DNA of 64,000 nucleotides, taken from positions 164,673 through 228,672 of the forward strand of contig JAWPHD010003096.1 of the NCBI GenBank assembly GCA_037043455.1. Reading direction: 5' to 3'. Within the stretch, counting starts at the first letter, position 1. The number at the start of each line of letters is the position of its first letter. Below, piece by piece: positions 47,213 through 60,513 of this stretch. The translations under genes and the position numbers were made by a program. The notes under the pieces were generated by a model. It saw only the letters and a program-made list of their open reading frames with translations. It ran no database searches and was not told where the DNA came from. Origin of the DNA: Cyrtodaria siliqua. Taxonomy: Eukaryota; Mollusca; Bivalvia; Adapedonta; Hiatellidae.

Positions 47213-49033
47213 CTGAAATGAATAATCACGTCCAATTGTAAGATTTTAATTTGGGTAATATCTAGAATAGTGATGATTATGTGTAGCAACAACATTCACA
47301 GATTGACTGATACTTCTAGAAACTTGAAATCCACCGGAGGCGGAAAGTGTCATGCCGGACACCAGTACGTCACAGACAGACGCAGACAATGTATGTTTAT
47401 TTCTCGAAAACGATTTCTGTTCTGTGTTGTCACAGCTGACAAGGCTGACATTGACTGAGACAGTTTCGACCATCTACATTCTTAATTTTGTATAGAACAT
47501 GAGTTCATTCTTCAGATACTTGCATGGGTTATACGTACTTATTCTATACCAGTATGTATCGTGATGCATTGGTCTATAAAATATTATCAAAAATATATTA
47601 GTGGGATTGTTGTTTGCCCAACAATACATTATGTGCAATATTCGGTTAGATAGGTACATGTCACGTACGATATCATAGTTCTGTAGTGCTGCTGGTATCC
47701 CATGAGATGTATGGTTCATCGTTGGTTGTGTAGAATACACTAATACACTGGGTCTATATTCAGCAACTGAAATACAACAAAAATTCAATGACCAAGGTCC
47801 TCAAGATAATTTTACAATAATATTATAATTATATAACATGTATCATTATTATACTACTATTATTGTATTGTGCTGCAACGGTCGGTTTTGCAAAATCGTT
47901 AATTAATGTAAGATTGGTACATGACACGTACGATGAGATACTGTTGCTTGTGTCCCATGGTATGTATGGTTGGTTGTGTAGAGGACTAGTACACTGCCAT
48001 TTTACTCAGCAACTGAAATAGAACAATAATTATGTTCAATTACCCAGGCCCTTAAGATGATTTTACCATTATAATATAATGTTAATAACATGTATCATTA
48101 TTATATCATTGTGTGCAATTATTGCATTGTGCTGCTTTGGTCTATAAGGATTGTAGTAAAAATAATGGTGTGAGAGCACGTGTGTCATTAATGTGTCATT
48201 GTAAAAAACAAAATCCCAAAAACATGAGTATGTCAACTGGTTTCGTTTAATAAATCATCTTTGCAAAATATATATAATAAAACTGTGAACTGTTCATGAC
48301 AACGTCAATATGGCGTCAACATTTTTTTTATTATTATAACTGCTACTCTGACTGGCTCATGTCTATTTGTATTGTTAATGTGCCATATATTGACATCTCA
48401 TAAAATTAACAAAATCATGACACATACCGTATGATAATTATGCATTTCTGTTGGTGACAAGGAGATGTATGGTTGGTTATGTGGAGTACATCTGCGCAAT
48501 ATTCAGCAACTGCCTGCAATATAAGAACGACTGCATTTAATTATACAGATCTAGATGATGTTACAGTAATATTATGATGTTAATAACACACATAAACATT
48601 CAATAATATTAAAAGCAATCAAAATGTATTCTAAACATAGTGTTTCTTGTCAAAACTTGTGAATTCAGTCATTTAACAAGCTTCTGTTTTGGTAGTCGGT
48701 TAAAACGTTATTGAGAATTATGGCAAAAATGGGCTTCCGTACTTAGAAAAAATGAACAAATAGAGCCTTCTCGAAACACGTTTTTTTTTTTAAATAAATG
48801 TTATTTTGCTTATTAGCTATATTTTGAACATTGCTATTTGTTTACAACATTGTTTAACTCTCGCAGACGCCTTAATAGCTCAAAATAAGCATGTTTATAC
48901 GATATTCAACCTTACCTCAAATTAAGAAATTTCGCCATGAAACAACGTTCATCAACAATTGTGCAGACGTACAAGACGTAAAAACAATCAAACTTCACGG
49001 AATTCGTGTAAAATAAACATAATCGTTACTTAC
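47213..49033 (-). other. Candidate 5' intron of the minus-strand gene
   Basis: On the minus strand the ATG at 47,212 is directly preceded by TTATTCATTTCAG, a plausible 3' splice site. At 49,033 reading down there is GAG|GTAAGT, a strong 5' splice site. An alternative donor GAG|GTAAGG is at about 48,913. Together they suggest a non-coding first exon. Three diverged repeats lie inside. Confidence 0.35.
47620..48600. repeat. Three diverged direct repeats of 200-260 bp
   Basis: Each has, in the same order, 'acgtacgat' or 'ccgtatgat', 'gagatgtatggtt', 'ggttgtgtag', 'cagcaactg', a region ending 'gatgattttac' and 'aatattata...aacatgtatcattattat'. Approximate units: 47,640-47,870, 47,910-48,135 and 48,420-48,600. 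Confidence 0.65.
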
Positions 49034-49131
49034 CTCGAATATTTGATCGAATATTTGATCGATAATGGCACTTTCAAACAGTTGTTATTGAGTTATAACT
49101 GGGCGCAGCCATTAAATTTTGACGTAATTGA

Positions 49132-49139
49132 TGACGTCA
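49132..49139. promoter_or_regulatory. CRE-like site TGACGTCA
   Basis: A perfect cAMP-response-element palindrome about 100 bp upstream (minus strand sense) of the candidate 5' splice donor at 49,033, so it could be in a promoter for the broken gene. Sequence match only. Confidence 0.3.
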
Positions 49140-50286
49140 TGTACCCTTCGAATGAAGAGTACTCACTATGGTGAGCTATACCGTCCATAATCTTGAAATT
49201 ATAAAATCGGATTTTTTCATTTTTTGAAGTGTCAATATTTTTGTTTTGCCAAGGAACACAGTCTGCAAGTTTGGTTTGGTAGATACTAATACAATGTACT
49301 TTCGTTCAGTATAAATACTGTTTTTGTTGCAATTTGTCCGAGTGAATATTTTCCTTTATTAGCCTATTAGTCTACAATTGTTTTGATGATTTACGGAAAT
49401 TAACGGACCAGTCTCACACCTTTTTACGGAAATATACGAGGTTTTTATCGTTATATAGTAGCAATCGGAACTCTTCGCCAATTTCCGTACTCGGGAATAG
49501 TGGCTCGGAGAGTATTGGGTGCCGCTCAATGGTTTTTTGCATCAAAATGCAGCATTTGGTTCGGTTTTCGATTGTAGCTCTCCGCAAAATAGTGCTCTTC
49601 TATATAATGTTGTATTGATGAAAATATTGCAGATTAGTGAGTGATTTTGATCAATTTCTTGATATTTTATCGCTATGACCGATAAATTATACTTTTTAAC
49701 AAAATAAATCCCGTAGTTGAAATCAAGACGTTTCGGCCCCAAACAGTTCGTTCGGTCCCAAACATTTCGTTCCATATAATGACTGACAGTTTGGAAGCAT
49801 TTGTTGAGTTTTCCAATTATATGCTTTAATATATCGGTTGAATTGAAGGGAAAGGAGGAAGAGACATTGTAATTATGATTATATCATATTATGGGAGTGA
49901 TTGTTTACCGTTTGGTCAGTCGAGAGTGATATGTCAGCTGCATGCATATATGAACTTGATATTGTATCAGTAAATCAATTAATAAAACTCTAAACAAAGA
50001 AAGATATGACTCATGAAGTCCATACTGACGTTCATGGCGTCCATGGTACTTGATATATTGTTAAATTACGCTTATATGGTCTGCAAGTATATATTTCTCC
50101 AATCCACAGACATTAGGGTACACCTTTGACATGAGGGATAGTTTATTGCAAGATATAGATCTTATACATATATCATCTAGTGAAAACATTCCAGATATCA
50201 TATATTTAATATAAACAATATGAAAATAGTTTAGTTAACACTATTACTATGTGATCAATGATTACATCAAATGTATTTATTTTATA

Positions 50287-50900
50287 AGGGCTTCTTGAAG
50301 CATCAAACATTTTTAAATTTCAATCGGAGGCTCTAGTGTGTTTTACAAAAGATGGTTTACAGGAGGAATAACTTTTATCAATGACATTTTAAACAAAAAT
50401 GGAAATCTTTATTCATACATAGAATTGAATAAACACTATAATATACAGTCCAATTTTCTTGAATATGAAGGTATTATAACTGCTGTCAGGAATTATTTGG
50501 CAAACCTGAATATTGTGCATCTAGCCTGTAACAGCCAAACCCTATTCGTCCACTAATCCTATCCTTAATTCTACAAAATGAGAAAGGCTGTCGAAACATA
50601 TATGACATCATGATTAGAAATAATGTATATCCCAAAGCATTAAGTAAATGGAAAAATGAAGAAATGTTCCAAACTTTGAATTTGAAAGATTATATGCCTT
50701 ACCAGCTTTTGCAAAAATACACCTGAAACTATCCAACATCTGTTTTGGAACTGTGGAACAGTAAAAGAATTCTGGTCAAAACTTCAAACTTATCTTACAG
50801 AAAAATGCAATACAGCATTCGTAACTTTAACAGAAACAGATATTTTTATTTGGAAATAGTAAATTTAATGCTGTTTTGAGCAAAATCATCATGCAAGCAA
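50287..50900 (+). pseudogene. LINE ORF2 C-terminal relic (left arm)
   Basis: A frame at 50,338-50,556 encodes KRWFTGGITFINDILNKNG and YNIQSNFLEYEGII, then NEKGCRNIYDIM and KALSKW. After frame changes comes ETIQHLFWNC with EFWSKLQ at about 50,720-50,790. These are the motifs found at the C-terminus of L1/Tx1-type LINE polymerases. The RT and endonuclease domains are absent, and stops and frameshifts break it. Confidence 0.7.
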
Positions 50901-51496
50901 AACTTTACATTTATCGAAACAAGATGCAACGTCAAATTCCACAGCTTAACCTTTTTAAAACGTATATAATATCTTTGTACAAAGTTGAGAAACTAATCGC
51001 ATATAAAAACTTAAAAAATGAATACGTTTGAAACCATGTGGAGTCAATGCCTTGCTAGTATAGAGACAATTTACTTTGTTGATTTTTCCAGTATCAAACT
51101 GTAGCAAATAAACTTAATGTTTTCATTCTGGGACATGAAAAGCTTAGCTTACTAATTAGAAATAACATACCCTTGCTTATATCTTGATCTTCCTTAATCA
51201 ACCGTCTTGTTTTTTTATAGAAAAAATAATAATTTTGGAAGTTGTGTATATTAATCCTTTAAAACTATCCTAAAACATTGTCCTTTGATAATGGATTTAT
51301 ATACAGATATATTACACAGTATGGGTTATTGTTTTTTTCTCTTTCCAAAGACAAAATATGAGAAAAAATCATTGTAGCATGAAACAATGTTTATTTTTGA
51401 TACTATAACATTAAAATTATCTGTGTAAAGCAAGTCTGTATGTATTGACAATGTGGGTTTTACACCTGGTTTTGAAACAAAAAATATTTTCTTTAG

Positions 51497-51826
51497 GGCT
51501 GGCATGGCGCAGTCAGTAGCGCGGCGGATTTGTAACCGGAGGCCCCAGGTTCAATCCTCCGTGGCGCCACTGAGTTTCGTCGGTGTGTTCTTTACCAAGA
51601 CACTTTTTCGTTAGCCTCGTCCGACGGATGGGGACGTAAACCGGGCAGTACCGTGTATCGGTCTATCCTCCGAGCACGTTAAAGAACCATAGGAATCTAT
51701 TTGATAATAAGAGTAGGGCACAGTTCTCGGATTCCTATGTATCCTTCCCCTCTCTCTGGGGCAGGTCTAAATAACCTATACTGTGTTGATGAGCCGTTAA
51801 ACAACATTCGTTTCAATTAAATTCAT
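51497..51826 (+). mobile_element. Full-length tRNA-Thr-like SINE (left arm)
   Basis: Head: TGGCGCAGTCAG (A box), a TGT anticodon loop and GGTTCAATCC (B box). Body: 'accaagacacttt', 'gtttacgtcccc' type words. Tail: 'gagccgttaaacaacattcg'. It is the complete form of the fragments at 4,142, 13,203, 23,745 and 35,570. Confidence 0.85.
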
Positions 51827-52881
51827 ACATTTATTATTGTTTTTTTCCCCATAACCAAGCACTAGTCCTTCATAATAAGACTTTGCATTTTGTATACCGT
51901 ATTTCACATTTTTTGTCTCCTTTGTTTGTCTTTTTATTTTTTAACTTTTTTTTTATTTTGCCTAAATGCGAACAGTAGTCAATATGAAAAAATAAAGATC
52001 ACAATAATGAAGATTAAACGTGAAAAAAGCTACTGTATGATATCTAAAAATGGATATATATTTACATAATTGTTATAAACTTCCATTCTTGGCATTGATC
52101 TCAGCTCTCTGAAGCGCCCAGTGAAATGACGGAGCTATTATTTTTCAACATTTCAATTAAAGACACACCTGGTCAAAATGAGATACCGGTACTAAATATA
52201 ATAACAGTCGTGAAAGAAAAGAATGTAGTTAGAAGAGTTTATGGATGTGTAAACGTCTTGAAAACTGGTCGACATCACATGTTAGGTTTCATCCTGCGCT
52301 AAAACGACCACTCGTTAGTCTCTGTTTGGCTACCAAGATTTAAAGGGCAAAGGTCATAGCAAAAAGAGAAGAATATGTATGGACAAAAGAGGGCCTCAGG
52401 GCAGATTTTTGTAAATATATGGTAAACATATTTAAAAAAGACCTATTATTGTAGCAAAATAACATTGTTTTTCATTTTAAGACCAAAGGGTAATATAATA
52501 GGGTCTTAAAGATGATGAATTGGAAAGAGGGCCTCAGGGAAGATAATTTTACTAACTGGACCACTGTCTTCTAAGAGCATTCAATGCATTACAATATTAG
52601 GTAAAATATTTTATAAGAGGCTCATTATTGCAAAACCAAAAGAGGGAAACGGCTTTCAAAGACGAAAAGAGGACCTCATGAAAGATTTTATTGCTAAATG
52701 GGCCATTGTCTTGTAATAGCTTCTTTCCCTCGTGGTCGTTTCCAGACATGCTGTAACTTATGATATTCGATTGTTTAAATTGAATTTGATTTCATTGAAT
52801 TAAATTTGATTTCATTGAATTAAATTCAAAAGTTAGAAATACTAGAAATGCTTAATCCAGCTCTTTTTCCAAACAAATTTT

Positions 52882-52956
52882 TACTCCCAACAGGATTTGA
52901 ACCTGGGTCTTCTACCCTCAAAGGGTAGATGTGTTTACCGATTACACCATAGAAGT
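52882..52956 (-). tRNA. tRNA-Gln(TTG)-like gene, left arm
   Basis: Minus strand, 75 nt. Acceptor ACTTCTA pairs with TGGGAGT (two G-U), D stem GTGT/ACAC, anticodon arm CTACC-CTTTGAG-GGTAG with anticodon TTG, T loop TTCAAAT. The T stem CCAGG/CCTGT has one mismatch, and one extra base lies between the D and anticodon stems. Possibly decaying compared with the right-arm copy. Confidence 0.5.
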
Positions 52957-53574
52957 GGTACATGTTTGTACTAAGAGCAAATGAACTAAAAATTAAACTG
53001 AAGTTTCTAATTTCACAGCAAAGTAGTTAAACTAGATTTAGCCCTGGCAACAGGGATTCATTTTGAATTCCAAACAATTTGACGAGGGATCAACAAAGTC
53101 AGTGTCACATATTGCAAATACAAGTTAAGGCAAAACTTACTGATGATAACACCATTTTAACCGATAATTTTGATCGGCAATTGGCTACTAATGACAACCC
53201 TGACGCCTATTTGCTGTGCTTATAATATAAAGCAAATATAAATATGTGCCTAATAAATACATAATTTTATATATGCAATAATCAATTAATATAACATTTA
53301 AGCATGAAATGATTTAGATGTGAGTTGGCTGATGGGAGTCATCTGACGGATAGCTGGCAACATCCGTAAGATGAGGGTCATCAACATGAACCTGGTGGTT
53401 CAGTAAATCGGTTGGCTGGTTGTTTGAATGATTTACGTCATTTTTAGCACATGTTAGGCCATATATGATCATCGATATCATCCATGGTAGGGGCACACCA
53501 CTTTTTCCTGGGTAGACATAGTAGTGTATACCTTCTGCCCATCTGAAAGGACATGTTTTTTTATTTATTCCAAC

Positions 53575-53670
53575 TCGCAGTGGGAGAGGCGAGGTTTCAA
53601 ACCATCAAAGCCATGGATGCAGTAAATCGGTTTCAAACCATCCAAGCCACGGATGCAGTAAATCGGAATC
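53575..53670 (+). repeat. Short tandem repeat, about 36-bp unit
   Basis: 'tttcaaaccatc' followed by 'atggatgcagtaaatcgg' and then 'cacggatgcagtaaatcgg' gives two units. The right-arm equivalent is at 58,375-58,455. Confidence 0.7.
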
Positions 53671-54259
53671 AACCTTCTCAGCACATTAAACATTTAGGGC
53701 ACTGCTCCCCGATTCAGATGTAACCTTTCTTAATTTTTTTGGGCCCATTAACTTCTAGGTATGGTTACAGTGCCATCGATCTGTCGATTTTGCGTCAGGT
53801 AACTGGACGCATTCCCCCCTCCAAAAAGTATGTTTTTTTCTCCCATTTCAGACTCAAAATTCCCCCCTGAAAAAACAAAAAAAAAACAAACAACTTCTGG
53901 TACGTAAAATATTGAGTACGAACTGTATTTAATACAAATAAAACTTGTAGACTATTTAAAACAATGATTATAATCAAAATTATGGCCACAAAATAATTCC
54001 CCCTTTCCTGTAAAAGCACGCTAAAATTCCCCCACCCAAGGGTATGGGTCGCAGTCCCCCAAAACAGATAGACGGCTCTGGGTTATATAAAATGTGTAAC
54101 CTGTTGCTATAAATACTAAAATAATTTCCTCTGCTTTAACAAGGGCTTGCAACCTTCTACTAGATACGTATCATACGATGTATTTGTAGGCAGCATTAAA
54201 AATATTAGTGACTGTCCCGTTCATTTGTTTTGTACAATTTAAACAGAATTAATTAGGTG

Positions 54260-54740
54260 CATCACGGTCTCTTTCAGCATAAATCCACGTATTTAAATGA
54301 TGTCACGGTCTCTTTCAGCGTAAATCCATGTATATAAATGACGTCACCGTCTCTTTCAGCTTAAATCCATGTAATAAATGACGTCACCGTCTCTTTCAGC
54401 GTAAATCCATGTATATAAATGACGTCACCGTTTCTTTCAGCGTAAATCAACATATAAATGATGTCACCGTCTCTTCCAGTGTGAATCCACATATAGTAAC
54501 TTCACTGTTAATTTCAGGTTGAATTTGCATATAATAACTTCACTGTTTAATATGTCCAGGGTAAATTCGCCGCATATATATATATATATTAAGTCTGTGT
54601 TAACTTCAGGGTAAAAATTTGCATATATAGTAACTTCAGTGTTAATTTCAGGTGAATTCAGGGACTTCTCTGTTAATTTCAGGATAAATTTGCATATATA
54701 GTAATTTCACTTATCAATTTTAGAAAAAAATAGTCAATAG
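54260..54740 (+). repeat. CRE-containing minisatellite, about 41-bp unit (left arm)
   Basis: Units contain TGACGTCACCGTCTCTTTC and 'agcgtaaatccatgtatata'. About six units are regular (54,265-54,480) and degenerate ones follow. TGACGTCA is the CRE consensus. Mirror copy at about 57,355-57,770. Confidence 0.85.
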
Positions 54741-54929
54741 AAAGAATAAAAATAAAAATATAAGAACGCTTTTAAATGCATGGGTTGACACTTGTTACTG
54801 TAAACAGTATCAAAGATAGAATTATGAAATGAATGTTTTACTGCATTTTTTCTCAATTAAAAAAAAACACGCTTGCGACGGTATGTGTTATGTTCCTAAA
54901 CTATATAAAAAAAATCCCACATAATTATA

Positions 54930-55280
54930 TAAATGACGTTGCTGATCCTTCAGTGTAAATCCACATAACAACGTCACTGTCGCTTTCAGCGTAAATCCGC
55001 ATGTTTAGAATCTTCACTGTCAATTTCCGGATAAATCCATACGTATAAATAATTTCACTGTCTCTTTTTGTGTAAATCCTACTAAATAAACAATTTCAAA
55101 ATCCCTTTTAGTATCAAGTCGCAGTGATAAACCATGTCACTGTCTCTTTCAGCATAATTCCGTCTGTACAAATGATTTCACCGTCACTGACTTTCAGTGT
55201 TAATCCACACATATTATTAATAACTTCACTGTCACTTTCTAGATTAATCCACATGTATAAATAACTTCTACTTTTTATTT
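54930..55280 (+). repeat. Degenerate minisatellite, second block (left arm)
   Basis: Words such as 'ctttcagcgtaaatccgcat' recur with about 40-60-bp spacing, clearly related to the 54,260 block. Mirror copy at about 56,740-57,090. Confidence 0.75.
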
Positions 55281-55898
55281 TCTGTTTTAAATCTAAGTAT
55301 TTAAATATATCAATATAACGTTAAGACCCGTTTAAGGAATTTTCACAGACATATTCTAACTATCTGGGTTCTATTAATTACGGGTGGGGGTGTTCCTGGT
55401 GGTGTTCCTTGTTGTTCCAGTCAGTGTTCCCTTTATTGCGCGTTTCTTTTTCCCATATCCCTGTGCTACTAAAGCAAGTCTGCACTCCTCAAATGACGAC
55501 TCTACCAGGGGTTTCATTAAGAGGTGAGAGGCGGGGATTTCTCCCTGCTACTTTGACTGTTCTACCTGGCTACTATAAATACTTTTACTAGTATTTTATA
55601 CAAGTATCAATAAAAATACCCGGCTATTCTGCTCTGGGTGTCGCTTACTTATAAAGGTAATGACACCCCTGCTCTACCGTGCCCTGTATATATTGGTGGG
55701 GCGTATGATCAGATCATTGATACAATGAATCATTGATACCATGATCATGATGCCCATGGGCCATGGCATGTGCTCGCACTTTATTTAGTTTTAGATGAAG
55801 AAGAGGTGAAACTCTTAAGTTAAAAATTAAGAAGCGCCCACGTTTGACGTGATTTACCTTAGTATGAATACATTATTATATCAGGAATCTCTATGAAT

Positions 55899-56121
55899 AC
55901 TCCCTGATAAAACAAATAAATATGTACCGCATTTTCGGAACTTGCCAGCAGTCGCCATTTTGTTTATCTTATAATTGAAGAGGTCGCTACTGCAGAGTTG
56001 TCGTTTCTTGAAAATAGTTCAATATGGCCTCGAGTACTCTCCGAGTCGGATTCCCGAGTGACGGAATCCGACGAGGCAGTTCCGATTGATATAGTAGTAG
56101 CACTCGGAACTGCCTCGTCGG
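55899..56121. other. Palindrome spacer with 22-bp perfect hairpin
   Basis: Sequence present in neither arm. A 22-bp stem (56,064-56,085 with 56,104-56,125) has an 18-nt loop. The 28 bp at 56,061-56,088 recur exactly, inverted, at 62,711-62,738. Confidence 0.9.
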
Positions 56122-56739
56122 ATTCATAGAGATTCCTGATATAATAATGTATTCATACTAAGGTAAACAATATGGTGATTCCGGTCAAACGTGGGCGCTT
56201 CTTAATGTATAAGAGTTTAACCTCTTCTTCATCTAAAACTAAATAAAGTGCGAGCACATGCCATGGCCCATGGGCATCATGATCATGGTATCAATGATTC
56301 ATGGTGTCAATGATCTGATCATACGCCCCACCAATATATACAGGGCACGGTAGAGTAGGGGTGTCATTACCTTTATAAGTAAGCGACACCCAGAGCAGAA
56401 TAGCCGGGTATTTTTATTGATACTTGTATAAAATACTAGTAAAAGTATTTATAGTAGCCAGGTAGAACAGTCAAAGTAGCAGGGAGAAATCCCCGCCTCC
56501 CACCTCATAATGAAACCCCTGGTAGAGTCGTCATTTGAGGAGTGGAGACTTGCTTTAGTGGCACAGGGATATGGGAAAAAGAAACTCGCAATAAAGGGAA
56601 CACTGCCTGGAACAACAAGGAACACCACCAGGAACACCCCCACCCGTAATTAATAGAACCCAGATAGTTAGAATATGTCTGTGAAAATTCCTTAAACGGG
56701 TCTTAACGTTATATTGATATATTTAAATACATAGATTTA

Positions 56740-57770
56740 AAACAGAAAATAAAAAGTAGAAGTTATTTATACATGTGGATTAATCTAGAAAGTGACATTG
56801 AAGTTATTAATAATATGTGTGGATTAACACTGAAAGTCAGTGACGGTGAAATCATTTGTACAGACGGAATTACGCTGAAAGAGACAGTGACATGGTTTAT
56901 CACTGCGACTTGATACTAAAAGGGATGTTGAAATTGTTTATTTAGTGGGATTTACACAAAAAGAGACAGTGAAATTATTTATACGTATGGATTTATCCGG
57001 AAATTGACTGAAGATTCTAAACATGCGGATTTACGCTGAAAGCGACAGTGACGTTGTTATGTGGATTTACACTGAAGGATCAGCAACGTCATTTATATAT
57101 GTGGATTTTTTTATATAGTTTAGGAACATAACACATACCGTCGCAAGCGTGTTTTTTTTTAAATTGAGAAAAAATGCAGTAAAACATTCATTTCATAATT
57201 CTATCTTTGATACTGTTTACAGTAATTAATGTCAACCCATGCATTTAAAATCGTTCTTATATTAAAATTATTTTTATTTTTATTCTTTCTATTGACTATT
57301 TTTTTCTAAAATTGATAAGTGAAGTTACTATATATGCAAATTTATCCTGAAATTAACAGAGAAGTCCCTGAATTCACCTGAAATTAACACTGAAGTTACT
57401 ATATATGCAAATTTTTACCCGGAAATTAACACTGAGAGTTAATATATATATATATGCGGCAAATTTACCCTGGAAATATTTAACAGTGAAGTTATTATAT
57501 GCAAATTCATCCTGAAATTAACACTAAAGTTACTATATGTGGATTCACACTGGAAGAGACGGTGACATCATTTATATGTTGATTTACGCTGAAAGAAACG
57601 GTAACGTCATTTATATAGGTGGATTTACGCTGAAAGAGACGGTGACGTCATTTATTACATGGATTTAAGCTGAAAGAGACGGTGACGTCATTTATATAAG
57701 TGGATTTACGCTGAAAGAGACCGTGACATCATTTATATACGTGGATTTATGCTGAAAGAGACCGTGATGG
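56740..57770 (-). repeat. Minisatellite blocks of the right arm
   Basis: Mirror images of the two left-arm blocks. Here the units read 'gctgaaagagacggtgacg' with TGACGTCA. Units differ from the left arm by scattered substitutions. Confidence 0.85.
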
Positions 57771-59081
57771 TTTATATATACTATATGCACCAAATTAATT
57801 CTGTTTAAATTGTACAAAACAAATGAACGGAACAGTCACTAATTTTTTTTAATGCTGCCTACAGATACATCGTATGATACGTATCTAGTAGAAGGTTGCA
57901 AGCCCTTGTTAAAGCAGAGGAAATTATTTTAGTATTTATAGCAACAGGTTACACATTTTATATAACCCAGGGCCGTCAATCTGTTTTGGGGGACTGCGAC
58001 CCTTAGGTGGGGGAATTTTAGCGTGTTTTTACAGGAAAGGGGGAATTATTTTGTGGCCATAATTTTGATTATAATCATTGTTTTAAATAGTCTACAAGTT
58101 TTATTTGTATTAAATACAGTTCGTACTCAATATTTTACGTACCAGAAGTTTTGTTTTTTTGTTTTGTTTTTTCAGGGGGGAATTTTGAGTCTGAAATGGG
58201 AGAAAAAAACATATTTTTTGGAGGGGGGAATGCATCCGGTTATCGGACGCAAAATCGGCAGATCGACGGCCCTGTAACCATACCTAGAAGTTAATGGGCC
58301 CAAAAAAAAAAGAAAGAAAGGTTACATCTGAATCGGGGAGCAGTGCCCTAAATGTTAAATGTGCTGAGAAGGTTGATTCCGATTTACTGCATCCGTGGCT
58401 TGGATGGTTTGAAACCGATTTACTGCATCCAGGCTTGGATGGTTTGAAACCTCGCCTCTCTCACTGCGAGTTGGAATAAATAAAAAAGCATGTCCTTTCA
58501 GATGGGCAGAAGATATACACTACTATTTCTACCCAGGAAAAAGTGGTGTGCCCCCACCATGGATGATATCGATGATCATATATGGCCTAACATGTGCTAA
58601 AAATGACGTAAATCATTCAAACAACCAGCCAACCGATTTACTGAACCACCAGGTTCATGTTGATGACCCTCATCTTACGGATGTTGCCAGCTATCCGTCA
58701 TATGACTCCCATCAGCCAACTCACATCTAAATCATTTCATGCTTAAATGTTATATTAATTGCATATATAAAATTATGTATTTATTAGGCACATATTTATA
58801 TTTGCTTTATATTATAAGCACAACAAATAGGCGTCAGGGTTGTCATGAGTAGCCAATTGCCGATCAAAATTATCGGTTAAAATGGTGTTATAATCGGTAA
58901 GTTTTGCCTTAATTTGTATTTGCAATATGTGATACTGACTTTGTTGATCCCTCGTCAAATTGTTTGGAATTCAAAATGAATCCCTGTTGCCAGGGCTAAA
59001 TCTAGTTTAACTACTTTGCTGTGAAATTAGAAACTTCAGTTTAATTTTTTAGTTCATTTGCTCTTAGTACAAACATGTACC

Positions 59082-59156
59082 ACTTCTATGGTGTAATCGG
59101 TAAACACATCTACCCTTTGAGGGTAGAAGACCCAGGTTCAAATCCTGGTGGGAGTA
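59082..59156 (+). tRNA. tRNA-Gln(TTG)-like gene, right arm
   Basis: 75 nt, same as the left-arm copy but with a perfect T stem (CCAGG/CCTGG). All four stems can form. Anticodon loop CTTTGAG gives anticodon TTG, which reads CAA. A and B boxes (TGGTGTAATCGG, GGTTCAAATCC) are present and five A residues follow. There is one extra base compared with the usual 26-position linker, so function is not assured. Confidence 0.6.
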
Positions 59157-60187
59157 AAAATTTGTTTGGAAAAAGAGCTGGATTAAGCATTTCTAGTATT
59201 TCTAACTTTTGAATTTAATTCAATGAAATCAAATTCAATTTAAACAATCGAATATCATAAGTTACAGCATGTCTGAAAACGACCACGAGGGAAAGAAGCT
59301 ATTACAAGACAATGGCCCATTTAGCAATAAAATCTTTCATGAGGCCCTCTTTTCGTCTTTGAAAGCCGTTTCCCTCTTTTGGTTTTGCAATAATGAGCCT
59401 CTTATAAAATATTTTACCTAATATTGTAATGCATTGAATGCTCTTAGAAGACAGTCGCCCAGTTAGTAAAATTATCTTCCCTGAGGCCCTCTTTTCAATT
59501 ATCATCTTTAAGGCCCTATTATATTACCCTTTGGTCTTAAAATGAAAAACAATGTTATTTTGCTACAATAATAGGTCTTTTTTAAATATGTTTACCATAT
59601 ATTTACAAAAATCTGCCCTGAGGCCCTCTTTTGTCCATATTCTTCTCTTTTTGCTATGACCTTTGCCCTTTAAATCTTGGTAGCCAAACAGAGACTAACG
59701 AGTGGTCGTTTTAGCGCAGGATGAAACCTAACATGTGATGTCGACCAGTTTTCAAGACGTTTACACATCCATAAACTCTTCTAACTACATTCTTTTCTTT
59801 CACGACTGTTATTATATTTATTACCGGTATCTCATTTTAACCGGGTGTGTCTTTAATTGAAATGTTGAAAAATAATAACTCCATCTTTTCACTGGGCGCT
59901 TCAGTCAATGAGATCAATGCCAAGAATGGAAGTTTATAACAATTATGTAAATATATATCCATTTTTAGATATCTTACAGTAGCTTTTTTCACGTTTAATC
60001 TTCATTATTGTGATCTTTATTTTTTCATATTGACTACTGTTCGCATTTAGGCAAAATAAAAAAAAAGTTAAAAAATAAAAAGACAAAAAAAAGAGACAAA
60101 AAATGTGAAATACGGTATACAAAATGCAAAGTCTTATTATGAAGGACTAGTGCTAGGTTATGGGGAAAAAACAATAATAAATGTATG

Positions 60188-60513
60188 AATTGAATTGAAA
60201 CGAATGTTGTTTAACGGTTCATCAACACAGTATAGGTTATTTAGAGCTGCCCCAGAGAGAGGGGAAGGATACATAGGAATCAGAGAACCGTGCCCTACTC
60301 TTATTATTAAATAGATTCCTATGGTTCTTTAACGTGCTCGGAGGATAGACCGATACACGGTACTGCCCGGTTTACGTCCCCATCCGTCGGACGAGGCTAA
60401 CGGAAAGTGTCTTGGTCAAGAACACGCCGACGAAACTCAGTGGCGTCACGGAGGATTGAACCTGGGGCCTCCGGTTACAAATCCGCCGCGCTACCGACTG
60501 CGCCATGCCAGCC
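60188..60513 (-). mobile_element. Full-length tRNA-Thr-like SINE (right arm)
   Basis: Inverted counterpart of 51,497-51,826, with the head at the right ('gactgcgccatgccagcc' on the plus strand). Both copies were in the arm sequence before it was duplicated. Confidence 0.85.

Noticed and set aside
54260..55280. CRISPR-like array of regularly spaced repeats
   Set aside because: Units are contiguous tandem repeats without unique spacers, in eukaryotic DNA.
53795..58277. Similar hydrophobic frames in both palindrome arms (53,795-54,019 minus strand, 58,023-58,277 plus strand)
   Set aside because: They match only because the arms are copies. Ends differ, homopolymers shift the frame and no domain is recognised.
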